From Chryseobacterium turcicum (GTDB lineage Bacteria; Bacteroidota; Bacteroidia; Flavobacteriales; Weeksellaceae): a stretch of 64,000 nt of DNA. Positions 50,988-60,300 of the stretch are shown here, in pieces. The translations under genes were made by a program, and so were the position numbers. Location: the NCBI RefSeq assembly GCF_021010565.1, contig NZ_JAJNAY010000001.1, forward strand, positions 2,212,001 through 2,276,000, written 5' to 3'. Every line of letters begins with the position of its first letter. Positions within the stretch are counted from its first letter, which is position 1. Below the pieces are notes generated by a model. That model was given only the letters and a program-made list of their open reading frames with translations. It did not search any database and was not told the DNA's origin.

Positions 50988-51020
50988 CAAAAGTAAAAAT
51001 TAGTTCGGAACTAAACGAAC
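50988..51020 (-). promoter_or_regulatory. Promoter and operator of the efflux operon
   Basis: Minus strand -7 box TACTTTTG (50988-50995), 17 bp before the ATG at 50971, with TTCG at 51016-51019. In the spacer is the perfect palindrome TTAGTTC-G-GAACTAA (51000-51014), and GTTCG (51003-51007) recurs inverted as CGAAC (51016-51020). Confidence 0.7.
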
Positions 51021-51093
51021 AAACATGATAGAGTTTATGAATAAACAGTTTCTTAAAGAATCAATGAGTATTGATTTAACCTTTTGTATTTTT

Positions 51094-51612
51094 TTACATC
51101 AACACTTTTTCAAATGCTTTTCTTGCACCTCCTGCAAGAACAACTTCCCCGCAATAAGAATAACCTTTAGATTCTAAAATTTTCAGCATCGCCAAATTAT
51201 CAAAATTGGTATCAACTTTTATGCTTAATACATTTTGTGATTTAGTATATTCTTCAATATAATCAAAAAGTTTTTTCGCTAATCCTTGTCCGGCAAAGTT
51301 TTCAGAAACTGCGACTCTGTGAACGACGACAAACTCGCCGGTCGTTAACCAAGCTCCTTCAATAGAGCTATAAGCAGGCTCATCATTGAAAATCAGTGCT
51401 ACATAAACCGCAATTTTATTATCTACGGTAAGAACGTGCCCAAATCCTTTAGAAACATCACTTTCTACAGTTTGCAGATTGGGATAACCATTTTGCCACT
51501 GTGTACTTCCGTCTATTCTTCTTCGTTCTATTGATTGTTGAATAATTTCCCAAATAACAGAAATATCGGATGTGTTTGCTTTTCTAAAATGGATTTCGTT
51601 TTTATTAATCAT
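51094..51612 (-). CDS. GNAT-family N-acetyltransferase
   Basis: 172 residues from ATG at 51612; the longer frame to 51666 adds a non-conserved leader. GNAT features: IHFRKANTSDISVIWEIIQQSIERRRIDGSTQWQNGYP, then GEFVVVHRVAVSENFAGQGLAKKLFDYIEEYTKSQ (motif A with QGLAKK acetyl-CoA loop) and SIKVDTNFDNLAMLKILESKGYSYCGEV (motif B). Related to a clade of unassigned acetyltransferases with STQWQNGYP. Substrate unknown. Confidence 0.9.
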   Translation of the reverse strand: MINKNEIHFRKANTSDISVIWEIIQQSIERRRIDGSTQWQNGYPNLQTVESDVSKGFGHVLTVDNKIAVYVALIFNDEPAYSSIEGAWLTTGEFVVVHRVAVSENFAGQGLAKKLFDYIEEYTKSQNVLSIKVDTNFDNLAMLKILESKGYSYCGEVVLAGGARKAFEKVLM

Positions 51613-51722
51613 AAGAAGTTTTATATTACAGACTTTAAAATTGGGAAATAACATCATTAATGCCAAAAATGGTACATTAAAATTTTATTAAGAATATTAA
51701 TTTTTCTTTAAAGCTTAAGACC

Positions 51723-51759
51723 AAAAAAACCGAAAATTAACAAGAATTAATTTTCGGTT
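51723..51759 (-). terminator. Terminator downstream of the 76-aa gene
   Basis: AACCGAAAATTAA (51728-51740) pairs perfectly with TTAATTTTCGGTT (51747-51759), 6-nt loop, with A7 producing a U tract on the minus strand. Confidence 0.85.
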
Positions 51760-51792
51760 CTGAAGTAGTAAAATTTAAAATTATGAAATTTT

Positions 51793-52023
51793 TTATTGAT
51801 TTAGATTTTCCTGAAGATAAGCATCAATAATATCGAATGCTTTCTTTTCGTCTTGTAAATCTACCATTACTTTTAAAGTTGTCGCCGTAGGCGTTGTTGT
51901 AAAAGTCAAATAATTATTTTCAACATCACTAGTGATTTGCGCATCATCTAATTTTGACTTTATCAACTGAATTTCTGCAGATTTATCGCTTTCAAAAACT
52001 GATACTCTCGTGTTACGTTCCAT
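51793..52023 (-). CDS. Small DUF2007-like protein
   Basis: 76 residues, RVSVFESDKSAEIQLIKSKLDDAQITSDVENNYLTFTTTPTATTLKVMVDLQDEKKAFDIIDAYLQ: a beta-alpha-beta-beta-alpha pattern of the DUF2007 (putative signal transducing protein) type, with residues for a small ferredoxin-like domain. No membrane segment. It lies 63 bp after the lysine transaminase gene on the same strand and may be the last gene of that operon. Confidence 0.75.
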   Translation of the reverse strand: MERNTRVSVFESDKSAEIQLIKSKLDDAQITSDVENNYLTFTTTPTATTLKVMVDLQDEKKAFDIIDAYLQENLNQ

Positions 52024-52086
52024 ATAATATACATTTTGAGTATCTAAATTTAGAATTTTTTTTTCAGAATTCCAAATTTTGAAGCT

Positions 52087-53409
52087 TTAAATCTTATTAA
52101 TATTATTTTCAATTTTATCTAAAGCAATCTGAATTTCCTCTTTGCTAACATTCAAATGTGGTCTGAATCTTATAGATTGATCGCCACAAGAAAGAATAAT
52201 TAATCCATCATTATACAACTCATTTCTGATGTGGTCTCTTTGCTCGCCCGATGGTAAATCTATGGCACACATTAGACCTTTACCTCTTGCATTAGATAAT
52301 TTTTCAGGATGCTTCTGAGCTAAATTTTGTAATCCTTCCAAAAGATATTCTCCTACAATATTGGCATTTTCTAAAAGGTTTTCTTTTTCGATAACTTCCA
52401 TTACCAATTGGAAACGCAACATGTCAATTAAGTTACCTCCAAAAGTAGAATTGATTCTAGAGCTTTCTCTGAAAACGTTATTTGGGATTTCGTCAAACTT
52501 TTCTTTATTCGCCAACACTCCACAAACCTGAGTTTTTTTACCGAAAGAAATAATATCAGGTCTTACGCTTAAATGCTCAAAAGCCCACATTTTACCAGTG
52601 ATGCCTATTCCGGTTTGTACTTCGTCGAAAATTAAAAGAATCTCATGCTCATCACAGATATTTCTTAGACCAACAAAAAACTCGTCTCTGAAATGATTAT
52701 CACCACCTTCAGCCTGAATTGGTTCAATAATAATACAAGCAACTTTATCTGGATTTGCAAGAATTGCTTCTGTAATTTGTATTAACGCTAAATTTTCGTT
52801 TTTAATAGTTTCTTCTAAATTTTCTTCTGTAATTGGGAAATGCAATTTAGGATTTAGAATTCTTGGCCATTCAAACATCGGGAAGTACTGATATTTACGT
52901 GGATCTGAAGTATTTGTTAAGCTCAAAGTATACCCACTTCTTCCGTGAAATGCCTGTCTGAAATGGATGCAAATTCCTGCTTCGGTGTCAAGACCTTTTT
53001 CGAAATTTTTTCTTGTTTTCCAGTCGAAACATGCTTTCATTGCATTTTCAACACCTAAAGCTCCACCTTCAATAAAAAATGCATACTGCAATTCTTCAGG
53101 TAAAACTACTCTTTCGAAAACTTCCAGAAAATGAGCATATTCTTTAGAATAAACATCTGCCAAAGTAGGCTTGTTGACTGCCATTTTTCCCAGCCACTCA
53201 GATTTTTCAACCAAATAAGGATGATTATAACCTATTGAAGCTGAACCGAACATTGAAAACATATCTAGGAAATTTTTCCCTGAAACTGAATCGTGAATCC
53301 AAGATCCGTGAGAGTTTTCAATATCCATTACAAAGTCGAAACCGTCTGCTAAAACGTGTTTTCCAACGATTTCTTTTATTTTATTTGTTTTTTCTAATGT
53401 ATTATCCAT
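52087..53409 (-). CDS. lat: L-lysine 6-transaminase
   Basis: 440 residues, a class III PLP transaminase converting lysine and 2-oxoglutarate to 2-aminoadipate 6-semialdehyde (as piperideine-6-carboxylate) and glutamate. DEVQTGIG (262-269) and the PLP lysine in SFGKKTQVCG (Lys291 or 292) are clear. The start region (VGKHVLADGFDFVMDIENSHGSWIHDSVSGKNFLDMFSMFGSASIGYNHP) is specific to LAT rather than to ornithine or GABA transaminases. The aldehyde dehydrogenase two genes upstream should use its product. Confidence 0.92.
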   Translation of the reverse strand: MDNTLEKTNKIKEIVGKHVLADGFDFVMDIENSHGSWIHDSVSGKNFLDMFSMFGSASIGYNHPYLVEKSEWLGKMAVNKPTLADVYSKEYAHFLEVFERVVLPEELQYAFFIEGGALGVENAMKACFDWKTRKNFEKGLDTEAGICIHFRQAFHGRSGYTLSLTNTSDPRKYQYFPMFEWPRILNPKLHFPITEENLEETIKNENLALIQITEAILANPDKVACIIIEPIQAEGGDNHFRDEFFVGLRNICDEHEILLIFDEVQTGIGITGKMWAFEHLSVRPDIISFGKKTQVCGVLANKEKFDEIPNNVFRESSRINSTFGGNLIDMLRFQLVMEVIEKENLLENANIVGEYLLEGLQNLAQKHPEKLSNARGKGLMCAIDLPSGEQRDHIRNELYNDGLIILSCGDQSIRFRPHLNVSKEEIQIALDKIENNINKI

Positions 53410-53422
53410 ATAGTTTTTTTAT

Positions 53423-53914
53423 TTAGTGATTGTCATAAAATTCCAACAACAGATCTTTTAATTTTTTCCTCTCTTTTAGAAACCATTTATTATTTTTTTT
53501 CTCAAAAAGAGCAAGAAATACATCCTCTTTAGAATATTGTACTAATGCCTGAGATTTACTGTTGTCAAAACCTAAATTTGAAAAAATTATTGATCCATTG
53601 TTTTTATAATTAACTATTACAATGTTTTTATCAGAGTTGAAATTATTATATATCGTATTTTCCTTTCTATTATTCGCAATAAAATTTTCATAAGTACTTT
53701 TCCGTAGAAATAAAAATTTCCTCATAAAGATTTTAAATTCTTGCTTTTCATCAGGGTTTCCTTCGAAATTTAAACGAAAAACTTTATCATTAATTTTAAG
53801 TTCTTTTTCCGGAAAACTATTGATAATCAAGGAATAAATTTCTTTCTCATCCGCATCTTGAGAAAAACAAAAAATGGATAATAAGAAAAAAACACTCAAT
53901 AATAATCTCTTCAT
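53423..53914 (-). CDS. Small secreted protein of unknown function
   Basis: 163 residues with signal peptide MKRLLLSVFFLLSIFCFSQ. The mature part is Lys/Asn/Phe-rich (EKEIYSLIINSFPEKELKINDKVFRLNFEGNPDEKQEFKIFMRKFLFLRKSTYENFIANNRKE) and resembles no family I know. It lies 6 bp after the aldehyde dehydrogenase and 13 bp before the transaminase, i.e. inside the lysine catabolic operon, although exported. Confidence 0.72.
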   Translation of the reverse strand: MKRLLLSVFFLLSIFCFSQDADEKEIYSLIINSFPEKELKINDKVFRLNFEGNPDEKQEFKIFMRKFLFLRKSTYENFIANNRKENTIYNNFNSDKNIVIVNYKNNGSIIFSNLGFDNSKSQALVQYSKEDVFLALFEKKNNKWFLKERKKLKDLLLEFYDNH

Positions 53915-53920
53915 TGTAAG

Positions 53921-55471
53921 TTACAAATCAAATTTAATTCCCTGGGCCAATGGAAGGCTTGCGGTGTAATTGATGGTGTTGGTTTGTCTTCTCATGTAGT
54001 ATTTCCAAACATCAGAGCCAGATTCTCTACCGCCTCCGGTTTCTTTTTCTCCACCAAAAGCTCCACCGATTTCAGCACCTGAAGTTCCGATATTTACGTT
54101 GGCAATTCCACAATCTGAACCTGCATGAGAAAGGAATAATTCTGCTTCTCTCAAGTTCTGAGTCATAATTGCTGAAGATAAACCTTGAGGAACATCATTC
54201 TGAATAGCAATTGCTTCCTCTAAAGTTTTGTATTTAATTAAATATAAAATTGGTGCAAAAGTCTCGTGCTGTACGATTTCGTAAGAATTTTTAACTTCTG
54301 CGATACAAGGTTTTACATAACAGCCAGATTCGTAATCTTTACCTGTTAAAACTCCACCTTCAACAACGAATTTCCCACCTTCTTTTTTACATTTTTCGAT
54401 GGCTAATTCGTACTGATTTACTGCAGCAACGTCGATAAGAGGTCCAACGTGCATATTTTCGTCTAATGGATTTCCTATTTTCAACTGTCCGTAAGCTTTT
54501 GCCAAACGGTTTTTTACTTCGTTGTAAACAGATTCATGAATAATCAATCTTCTTGTAGAAGTACATCTTTGACCAGCAGTTCCTACAGCTCCGAAAACAG
54601 CTCCGATAATTGACATGTCTAAATCGGCATCTTTAGAAATAATAATAGCATTATTTCCACCTAATTCTAAGATTGATTTACCAAATCTTTCAGCAACTTT
54701 AGAAGAAACCATTCTTCCTACTCTTGTAGAACCTGTGAATGATACCAAAGCAACACGTTTGTCATCAACCAATTTTTGCCCAATTGTGTGGTCTCCTACC
54801 ATTACGCTAGAAATTCCTTCAGACAAATTATTTGCTGCTAAAACTTCATTCATAATATTTTGGCAAGCAATTGCACAAAGCGGAGTTTTTTCTGATGGTT
54901 TCCAGATGGTAACGTTTCCACAAATCCAAGCTAAAGCGGTATTCCACGCCCAAACTGCTACCGGAAAGTTAAATGCTGTAATAATACTTACAATACCAAT
55001 TGGGTGATATTGCTCGTACATTCTGTGGCCTGGTCTTTCAGAATGCATCGTGTAGCCGTGAAGCTGTCTAGATAAACCGACTGCAAAATCGCAGATATCT
55101 ATCATTTCCTGTACTTCACCAAGGCCTTCCTGTAAAGATTTTCCCATTTCGTAAGAAACAAGTTTCCCTAGGTCGTCTTTGTATTCTCTTAATTTTAAAC
55201 CAAGCTGGCGTACGATTTCACCTCTTTTTGGTGCCGGCACCGTTCTGAATTCCAGAAATGCTTTTTGAGCAGATTCTAATACTTTATCATAATCTTTCTC
55301 GCTCGATAATTTTACTTTACCTATTAATCTTCCGTCTGCCGGAGAATAACTTTCTATCGATTTTCCTGATGCAAAAAATTTACCTCCTGTAGAAGTTCCT
55401 TTATTTTCATCTTTGATTCCTAAATTTTTTAATGAATTTTCAATTCCGAAATCTTTGATTTTTTTTGACAT
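53921..55471 (-). CDS. L-2-aminoadipate-6-semialdehyde dehydrogenase (ALDH7-like)
   Basis: 516 residues. ALDH signature residues: FNFPVAVWAWNTALAWICGNVTIWKPSEKTPL, VSFTGSTRVGRMVSSKVAERFGKSILELGGNNA with the general-base Glu, and the nucleophile Cys in GTAGQRCTSTRRL near residue 300. IGTSGAEIGGAFGGEKETGGGRESGSDVWKYYMRRQTNTINY at the end matches the ALDH7A1/antiquitin and piperideine-6-carboxylate dehydrogenase group. It should oxidise the LAT product to 2-aminoadipate. First gene of the operon. Confidence 0.93.
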   Translation of the reverse strand: MSKKIKDFGIENSLKNLGIKDENKGTSTGGKFFASGKSIESYSPADGRLIGKVKLSSEKDYDKVLESAQKAFLEFRTVPAPKRGEIVRQLGLKLREYKDDLGKLVSYEMGKSLQEGLGEVQEMIDICDFAVGLSRQLHGYTMHSERPGHRMYEQYHPIGIVSIITAFNFPVAVWAWNTALAWICGNVTIWKPSEKTPLCAIACQNIMNEVLAANNLSEGISSVMVGDHTIGQKLVDDKRVALVSFTGSTRVGRMVSSKVAERFGKSILELGGNNAIIISKDADLDMSIIGAVFGAVGTAGQRCTSTRRLIIHESVYNEVKNRLAKAYGQLKIGNPLDENMHVGPLIDVAAVNQYELAIEKCKKEGGKFVVEGGVLTGKDYESGCYVKPCIAEVKNSYEIVQHETFAPILYLIKYKTLEEAIAIQNDVPQGLSSAIMTQNLREAELFLSHAGSDCGIANVNIGTSGAEIGGAFGGEKETGGGRESGSDVWKYYMRRQTNTINYTASLPLAQGIKFDL

Positions 55472-55551
55472 AAAAATGTAACTTTTCGTTTTGCCTAAGA
55501 TAAAAATAAATATGGTATCAGGAAAATTTTTATGATTTAATACTGTTTTTA

Positions 55552-55582
55552 TTTGGAATAATTATAGATATACTTATCTTTG
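55552..55582 (+). promoter_or_regulatory. Promoter of the 64-aa membrane protein gene
   Basis: TTTG (55552-55555), 19 nt, TATCTTTG (55575-55582): ideal spacing. It excludes the upstream ATG at 55580. Confidence 0.75.
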
Positions 55583-55606
55583 TACCACAACATTTACCAC
55601 TTTGAA

Positions 55607-55801
55607 ATGGAAAATAAAGAAGTTATCAACGAGCAAAATGCAGAGAAAAGTACAAGATGGAAAAAGATGCTGAAGAAATTCGGAGTCTGGGGAATTGTAT
55701 TTTTTACCGTAAAAGGAATTATTACTTCTACCTTAATTTATTTTCTGGGTAAAAATTTCTGGAGCGTAATTAACGGTTTTTTTACTGGTGCTGCCCAATA
55801 A
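55607..55801 (+). CDS. Small single-span membrane protein
   Basis: 64 residues, MENKEVINEQNAEKSTRWKKMLKKFGVWGIVFFTVKGIITSTLIYFLGKNFWSVINGFF; a charged N terminus, one membrane segment at about 27-47 and an amphipathic tail. Start ATG at 55607 is fixed by the promoter 24 bp upstream. Short proteins with KKFGVWGIVFFTVKGIIT are frequent in Flavobacteriia; no function is known to me. Confidence 0.75.
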   Translation: MENKEVINEQNAEKSTRWKKMLKKFGVWGIVFFTVKGIITSTLIYFLGKNFWSVINGFFTGAAQ

Positions 55802-55835
55802 AAAAAAGCAAAGAAATTATTCTCTGCTTTTCATT
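55801..55835. terminator. Probable terminator between convergent small genes
   Basis: AAAAGCA...TGCTTTT with an imperfect inner stem AGA/TCT, A- and T-rich flanks. Weaker than other terminators here. Confidence 0.5.
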
Positions 55836-55852
55836 TTATTTAAAACTAAATT

Positions 55853-56041
55853 TCACTCTTTTTTCTTTCTCCCAGCGTTGATTAGATTCTGATTAAGAAG
55901 ATACTCAATCTGTCCGTTGACGCTTCTAAACTCGTCATTTGCCCATTTTTCAAGAAGTTTATAGGTAGACTCATCTATCCTTATTACGAAAGATTTTTTG
56001 CTTTTGTTTTCGGAAGAATTTTGAGTTTTTTCTGACTTCAT
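55853..56041 (-). CDS. Arc-type ribbon-helix-helix DNA-binding protein
   Basis: 62 residues. SKKSFVIRIDESTYKLLEKWANDEFRSVNGQIEYLLNQNLINAGR has the strand (FVIRID) and two helices of the Arc/MetJ fold, with SVNGQIEYLL as the second helix turn. It follows the SPFH gene on the same strand; I recall this pairing as recurrent in Bacteroidota. A repeat-rich gap of 171 bp separates them. Likely a small transcription regulator. Confidence 0.82.
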   Translation of the reverse strand: MKSEKTQNSSENKSKKSFVIRIDESTYKLLEKWANDEFRSVNGQIEYLLNQNLINAGRKKKE

Positions 56042-56059
56042 TTTGTTTGTTTTTCTAGT

Positions 56060-56155
56060 CGCTGCTTTGTTTTTAAACGCAAAGAGCGCAAAGTTTTTTC
56101 TTAAATTATTGAGGATATTTTTTTGTTCGCAAAGGCGCTTCGCTCAGCAAAGGCT
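56060..56155. repeat. GCAAAG-type dispersed repeat between the RHH and SPFH genes
   Basis: AACGCAAAGAGCGCAAAG at about 56077-56094 and CGCAAAGGCGCTTCGCTCAG near 56130-56149 are related degenerate units with GAGCG/CGCTC pairing; no coding capacity. They resemble the AACC.CAAAAG units elsewhere in base pattern only. Confidence 0.5.
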
Positions 56156-56212
56156 TATTCTTAATTTAATGATTAAGTTACGTTATTATCAATCTTAACC
56201 TAAGCCTCAACC

Positions 56213-57091
56213 TTAATTATATAACGTTCCTGCGTTTAAGATTGGAGTTGCTGCTTTTTCGCCACATAAAACAACCATAAGATTACTTACCATTGCAGCT
56301 TTTCTTTCGTCATCTAGTTCAACAATATTTTCAGCTGAAAGTTTCTTTAAAGCTAAATCTACCATTCCAACGGCGCCTTCTACAATTTTTGTTCTTGCTG
56401 CAACAATCGCTGTTGCCTGCTGTCTTTGAAGCATTGCTCCTGCGATTTCTGATGCATATGCCAAGTGAGAAATTCTTGCTTCCTGAATGATGATGCCTGC
56501 TTTAGAAAGTCTGTCTGTTAATTCTTGCTCCAAAATAGAATTGATTTTTTCGCCACCTTCTCTTAATGTAATTGGCGCATGGTCATCTTCTAAGTTATCG
56601 TAAGGAAAGCTCATTGCCAAATGACGAACTGCCGCCTCGCTCTGCATTTTTACAAAATCTGAGTATCTTTCAACATCAAAAGCAGCTTTGTAGGTGTCTC
56701 CTACTTTCCAAACCATTACAACTCCAATTTCGATAGGATTACCCATTTTATCATTTACTTTCAAAGTCTGTCCTTGCAAATTCTCCGAACGTAAAGACAT
56801 TTTCTGAGAAGAATACAAAGGATTAATAAAAAACATTCCGTTATCTTTTACAGAACCTACATATTTTCCAAAGAAGTTTAGTACTCTTGAATGGTTAGGT
56901 TGAATAATCATTAAACCTTTCAATAAAAAACAGGTAATAAAAAATGCAACAATTGAAATGATGACAGAAGTGGCATCTACATTTTCTCCATCATTAATAC
57001 CGTAAATAAAAAGATATACCGAACCTCCTAATAAAATAAGAGAGATTACAAGTGCCAAATAACCTGACATTGGTTTTAAAACTTTTTCCAT
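56213..57091 (-). CDS. SPFH-domain membrane protein (slipin/prohibitin-like)
   Basis: 292 residues. Two hydrophobic segments at about 10-32 and 43-66 anchor it; then the SPFH domain: QPNHSRVLNFFGKYVGSVKDNGMFFINPLYSSQKMSLRSENLQGQTLKVNDKMGNPIEIGVVMVWKV. A helical C terminus with ISHLAYASEIAGAMLQRQQATAIVAARTKIVEGAVGMVDLAL follows. Such proteins oligomerise into membrane microdomain scaffolds; specific role unknown. A heptamer tandem repeat lies 53 bp upstream of its start. Confidence 0.9.
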   Translation of the reverse strand: MEKVLKPMSGYLALVISLILLGGSVYLFIYGINDGENVDATSVIISIVAFFITCFLLKGLMIIQPNHSRVLNFFGKYVGSVKDNGMFFINPLYSSQKMSLRSENLQGQTLKVNDKMGNPIEIGVVMVWKVGDTYKAAFDVERYSDFVKMQSEAAVRHLAMSFPYDNLEDDHAPITLREGGEKINSILEQELTDRLSKAGIIIQEARISHLAYASEIAGAMLQRQQATAIVAARTKIVEGAVGMVDLALKKLSAENIVELDDERKAAMVSNLMVVLCGEKAATPILNAGTLYN

Positions 57092-57143
57092 GATTGTAAT
57101 TTTTAAAGTGATATTGTTTTGATATCATAAAGATATGAATAAA

Positions 57144-57183
57144 TTATTAGTTATTAGTTATTAGTTATTAGTTATTAGTTATT
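57144..57183. repeat. TTATTAG heptamer tandem repeat
   Basis: Five full copies of TTATTAG plus TTATT (57144-57183), in the upstream region of the SPFH gene. TATCTTTA, an imperfect promoter box, lies between the repeat and the start codon. Confidence 0.9.
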
Positions 57184-57255
57184 TTGGTTGATAAGTTTTG
57201 TTGTTTTTGAAAGAGTAGTTTTTTACTTTGCTTAATTTTTTGGTTTTCTGTTTCA

Positions 57256-57291
57256 TAAAAAAATCCCGAAAATTATTTTTCGGGATTTTTT
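57256..57291 (-). terminator. Terminator of the CcsBA gene
   Basis: AATCCCGAAAA (57262-57272) pairs with TTTTCGGGATT (57277-57287), with A6 and T6 flanks. Confidence 0.85.
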
Positions 57292-57310
57292 ATTTATTTA
57301 AAATTGAGTT

Positions 57311-60300
57311 TTACTTTTTCTTAAGAGCAGTAAATTTGAAGTAAGAAACTAGTGCTAGTAAGAACATCACTGCTAAACCAATGTATACCCAAGCCGGAAC
57401 CGGAACCGGGTCACCTGCTGCGTAAGAGTGAAGTCCGCTTAAGTAATAGTTTACTCCGAAATACGTCATTACCATTGAGCAAAATGCAAACATTGTCGCA
57501 ACGTGTACCGCCCATCTGCTTCTTAATCCTGGAACCAATCTCATGTGTAAAACAAAAGCGTACACCATAATTGAGATAAAAGCCCACGTTTCTTTTGGAT
57601 CCCAGCTCCAGTATCTTCCCCAAGATTCATTTGCCCAGATACCTCCTAAAAAGTTTCCTACAGTAAGAGCAAAAAGACCTATTGTTAAAGACATTTCAGA
57701 AACAATTGCCAATTCTTTCAGTGTAGAATCATTGTGGGTTTTAAATAGATTTTTATCTGCAATAATATAGAATACTAATGAAATTACTGCAATAATCATT
57801 GACAGTGCAAAGAATCCATAACTTGATACAATAATCGCAACGTGTACAATTAGCCAATAAGATTTAAGAACCGGAACCAATGGCGTAATTTGTGGGTCTA
57901 ATGCAGAACCTCCATGAGCAAATCCCATCATGATTACCGCAACCATAAATCCAGCAGCTGGAATTAACGCGTTTGACGTATTTTCTTTTTTAATCTTTTT
58001 TGTTGTAGACTCTAATGCTTTTTTACCTAAACTTGGTTTCCCAAATCCGAAATAGAACATCAATCCTGCTGAAATCCCTACCCAAGAAATGAAGATAATT
58101 GCTTCGTAACCGTTACTCCAAGGAGCGTGACCAGAAATAAACCATCTTGCTATCAATCCGAAGAAATGACAAACATATCCTACTATCCCTACATAGATAA
58201 TTCCTTTGATGATTTTATTAAGAGTTTTATTAGGCTTAAATAATGCTACAAAACCTAAAATCAATAATAAACTTCCAATAATAGTATAGAAAATCAATAA
58301 TTTGAAATTGATATCCGCTTTGTTCATGAATACTTCCAGCTTAACTTTTGCTTCAGATGGCACGACTGCTTTCGCCCATTTTTGCTGATAATCTGAAAGC
58401 TTTTTTAGTTCCGCATCAGCTTTGCTCCAGTCTCCTGTTTTTTGTGCCTGAAGTGCTTCTGCGAAGTAAGGTCCCATTACTTTTTGAGACTCCATATCCG
58501 GCTCCATTTTTTGGTCTAACCAAGAATGCCAAGTATGATTCGGGTCGTTTTTTACAGGAACAATTCTCATAAACTGTCCGCTGAAAAACTCATTAAAAAT
58601 CTGAACTCTTTCGTTCAGTTTGATAACTTGTTTGTCGTATTCAGACTGCTCTGCCGGTTTCTTACGGAATGCCGTATTGTATTCTGCGTCTAGGATATAA
58701 GTAAGATTTCCGTTGGCATCAGAAGGGAAAAGGTTCATCAAAGAAGTATATCCGTCTGCATCAGCTTTTGTAATTTTCAAAAGCTCCTCACCTCCTTTTG
58801 CATCCACTTTAATCAACGGAACCATTGTCCAGCTTGGTGTATCTGTGTTAATAGACAAGAACCACTGTTCAGCCGTTAAGTATTTTCCGTCAGTTCCTTT
58901 AAATTTATCTCTTTTATAAAGCTTTCTTAAAACATCTAAAGCCTGAGTATTAATAGGAACAATTCTACCTTCAAAATTTTGTACCAAAAGATATCCAAAC
59001 TTGTCTGCATGTTCTTTGGTAATTTTATTTCTGGCAATCATTTCGTCTGGCGAAATCATTCTCATTTTCGTTAACGGTGCTGCCAAAGAATTTTGTTGAT
59101 GACTTCCTTGTGGCTGAGTTGCTTGAGGAGCTGCATCGTGAGTGTGACCATCGCCTTCTACATGTACATGTTCTCTGCTTCCGTCTGTAGTACCATGAGT
59201 TTCAATTTTCTGAGCGCCCAAACTTAAGCTTAACAATAATAAAATTACTGTTGCCGCTCTTTTCTTGTTGATGTCTTTCAGCATTTTATTAAGTTTCCAA
59301 AAGTGGGTTCCTTTCCAGAAGAACATCACAAACATCCCTCCGAATAAGAATGCATAACCAATATAAGAAATTAAAGTTCCCCAAAAGTCGTGATTTACAG
59401 AAAGTAAAGTTCCCATTCTGTCTGGCGTATAACTCGCTTGGAAAAAGCGGTAACCTTTATAGTTAAGAACGTTATTCATGTAAATTTTATAAGGCGTTTG
59501 TTTTCCTTCGTCTATAATTTTTATGTGGCTTTCATAGGCACTTGGAGATGAACTTCCAGGATAAGTTTCCATCACGAAATCATCTAATTTTATAGCAAAA
59601 GGAGTGGTGTAAATTTTAGGACCAAAACCAACCATGATATTCAGGTTATCCATGGTTACTTGTTTGTAAGCGTTAGGATTTCCTCTTTCTACAGAAAGTT
59701 CTACAACTTGTTTTGTTTTCGGACCTTCAATTTCTATTGTCATCGCGTCAGGAACATTCTGGTCTTTTTTTCTGTCACCTTCAAAAGCCATTAACTTTCC
59801 TTTTCTAAGACCTTCAGGAACTACTAATTTTAATTCGTTAATGCTGTAAAGACTTCTCAAAACTAAAGGTTGATACTGGTCTTTCGCAGTATTTCCTGTT
59901 GCCTGAGTTGCCATGGTCATATAGGTTGCGTCAACGGGAGTTTTGATTAACATCTGTCCGTTTTCCTGCTTAAATTCAACAGCTCCTTCGATGGCTCTGT
60001 TGAATGTTACCAAAGTTCCGTTGATAGATTTTGTATCTCCAGATTTGATGTAGATATTCTGTCTTCCGGTTTCTGTAGTCGATACTAAATGAAGGTATTC
60101 TGCCCCATTGTTATCAGCAACTAAACTGTCTTTTTTTCTTTGAACATAATCCAAAGTTTTTATCTTAACTTGCTTTCCGTGGAAATCATAAGTTGCTTTA
60201 AAATCTTTGTGTAATGGAGACATTAAATAAGGAACATCCTGATAATTCAGTACATCTCCTTTATCTTCGATTTGAATTTTAAAGAAATTTTTATCGGTAA

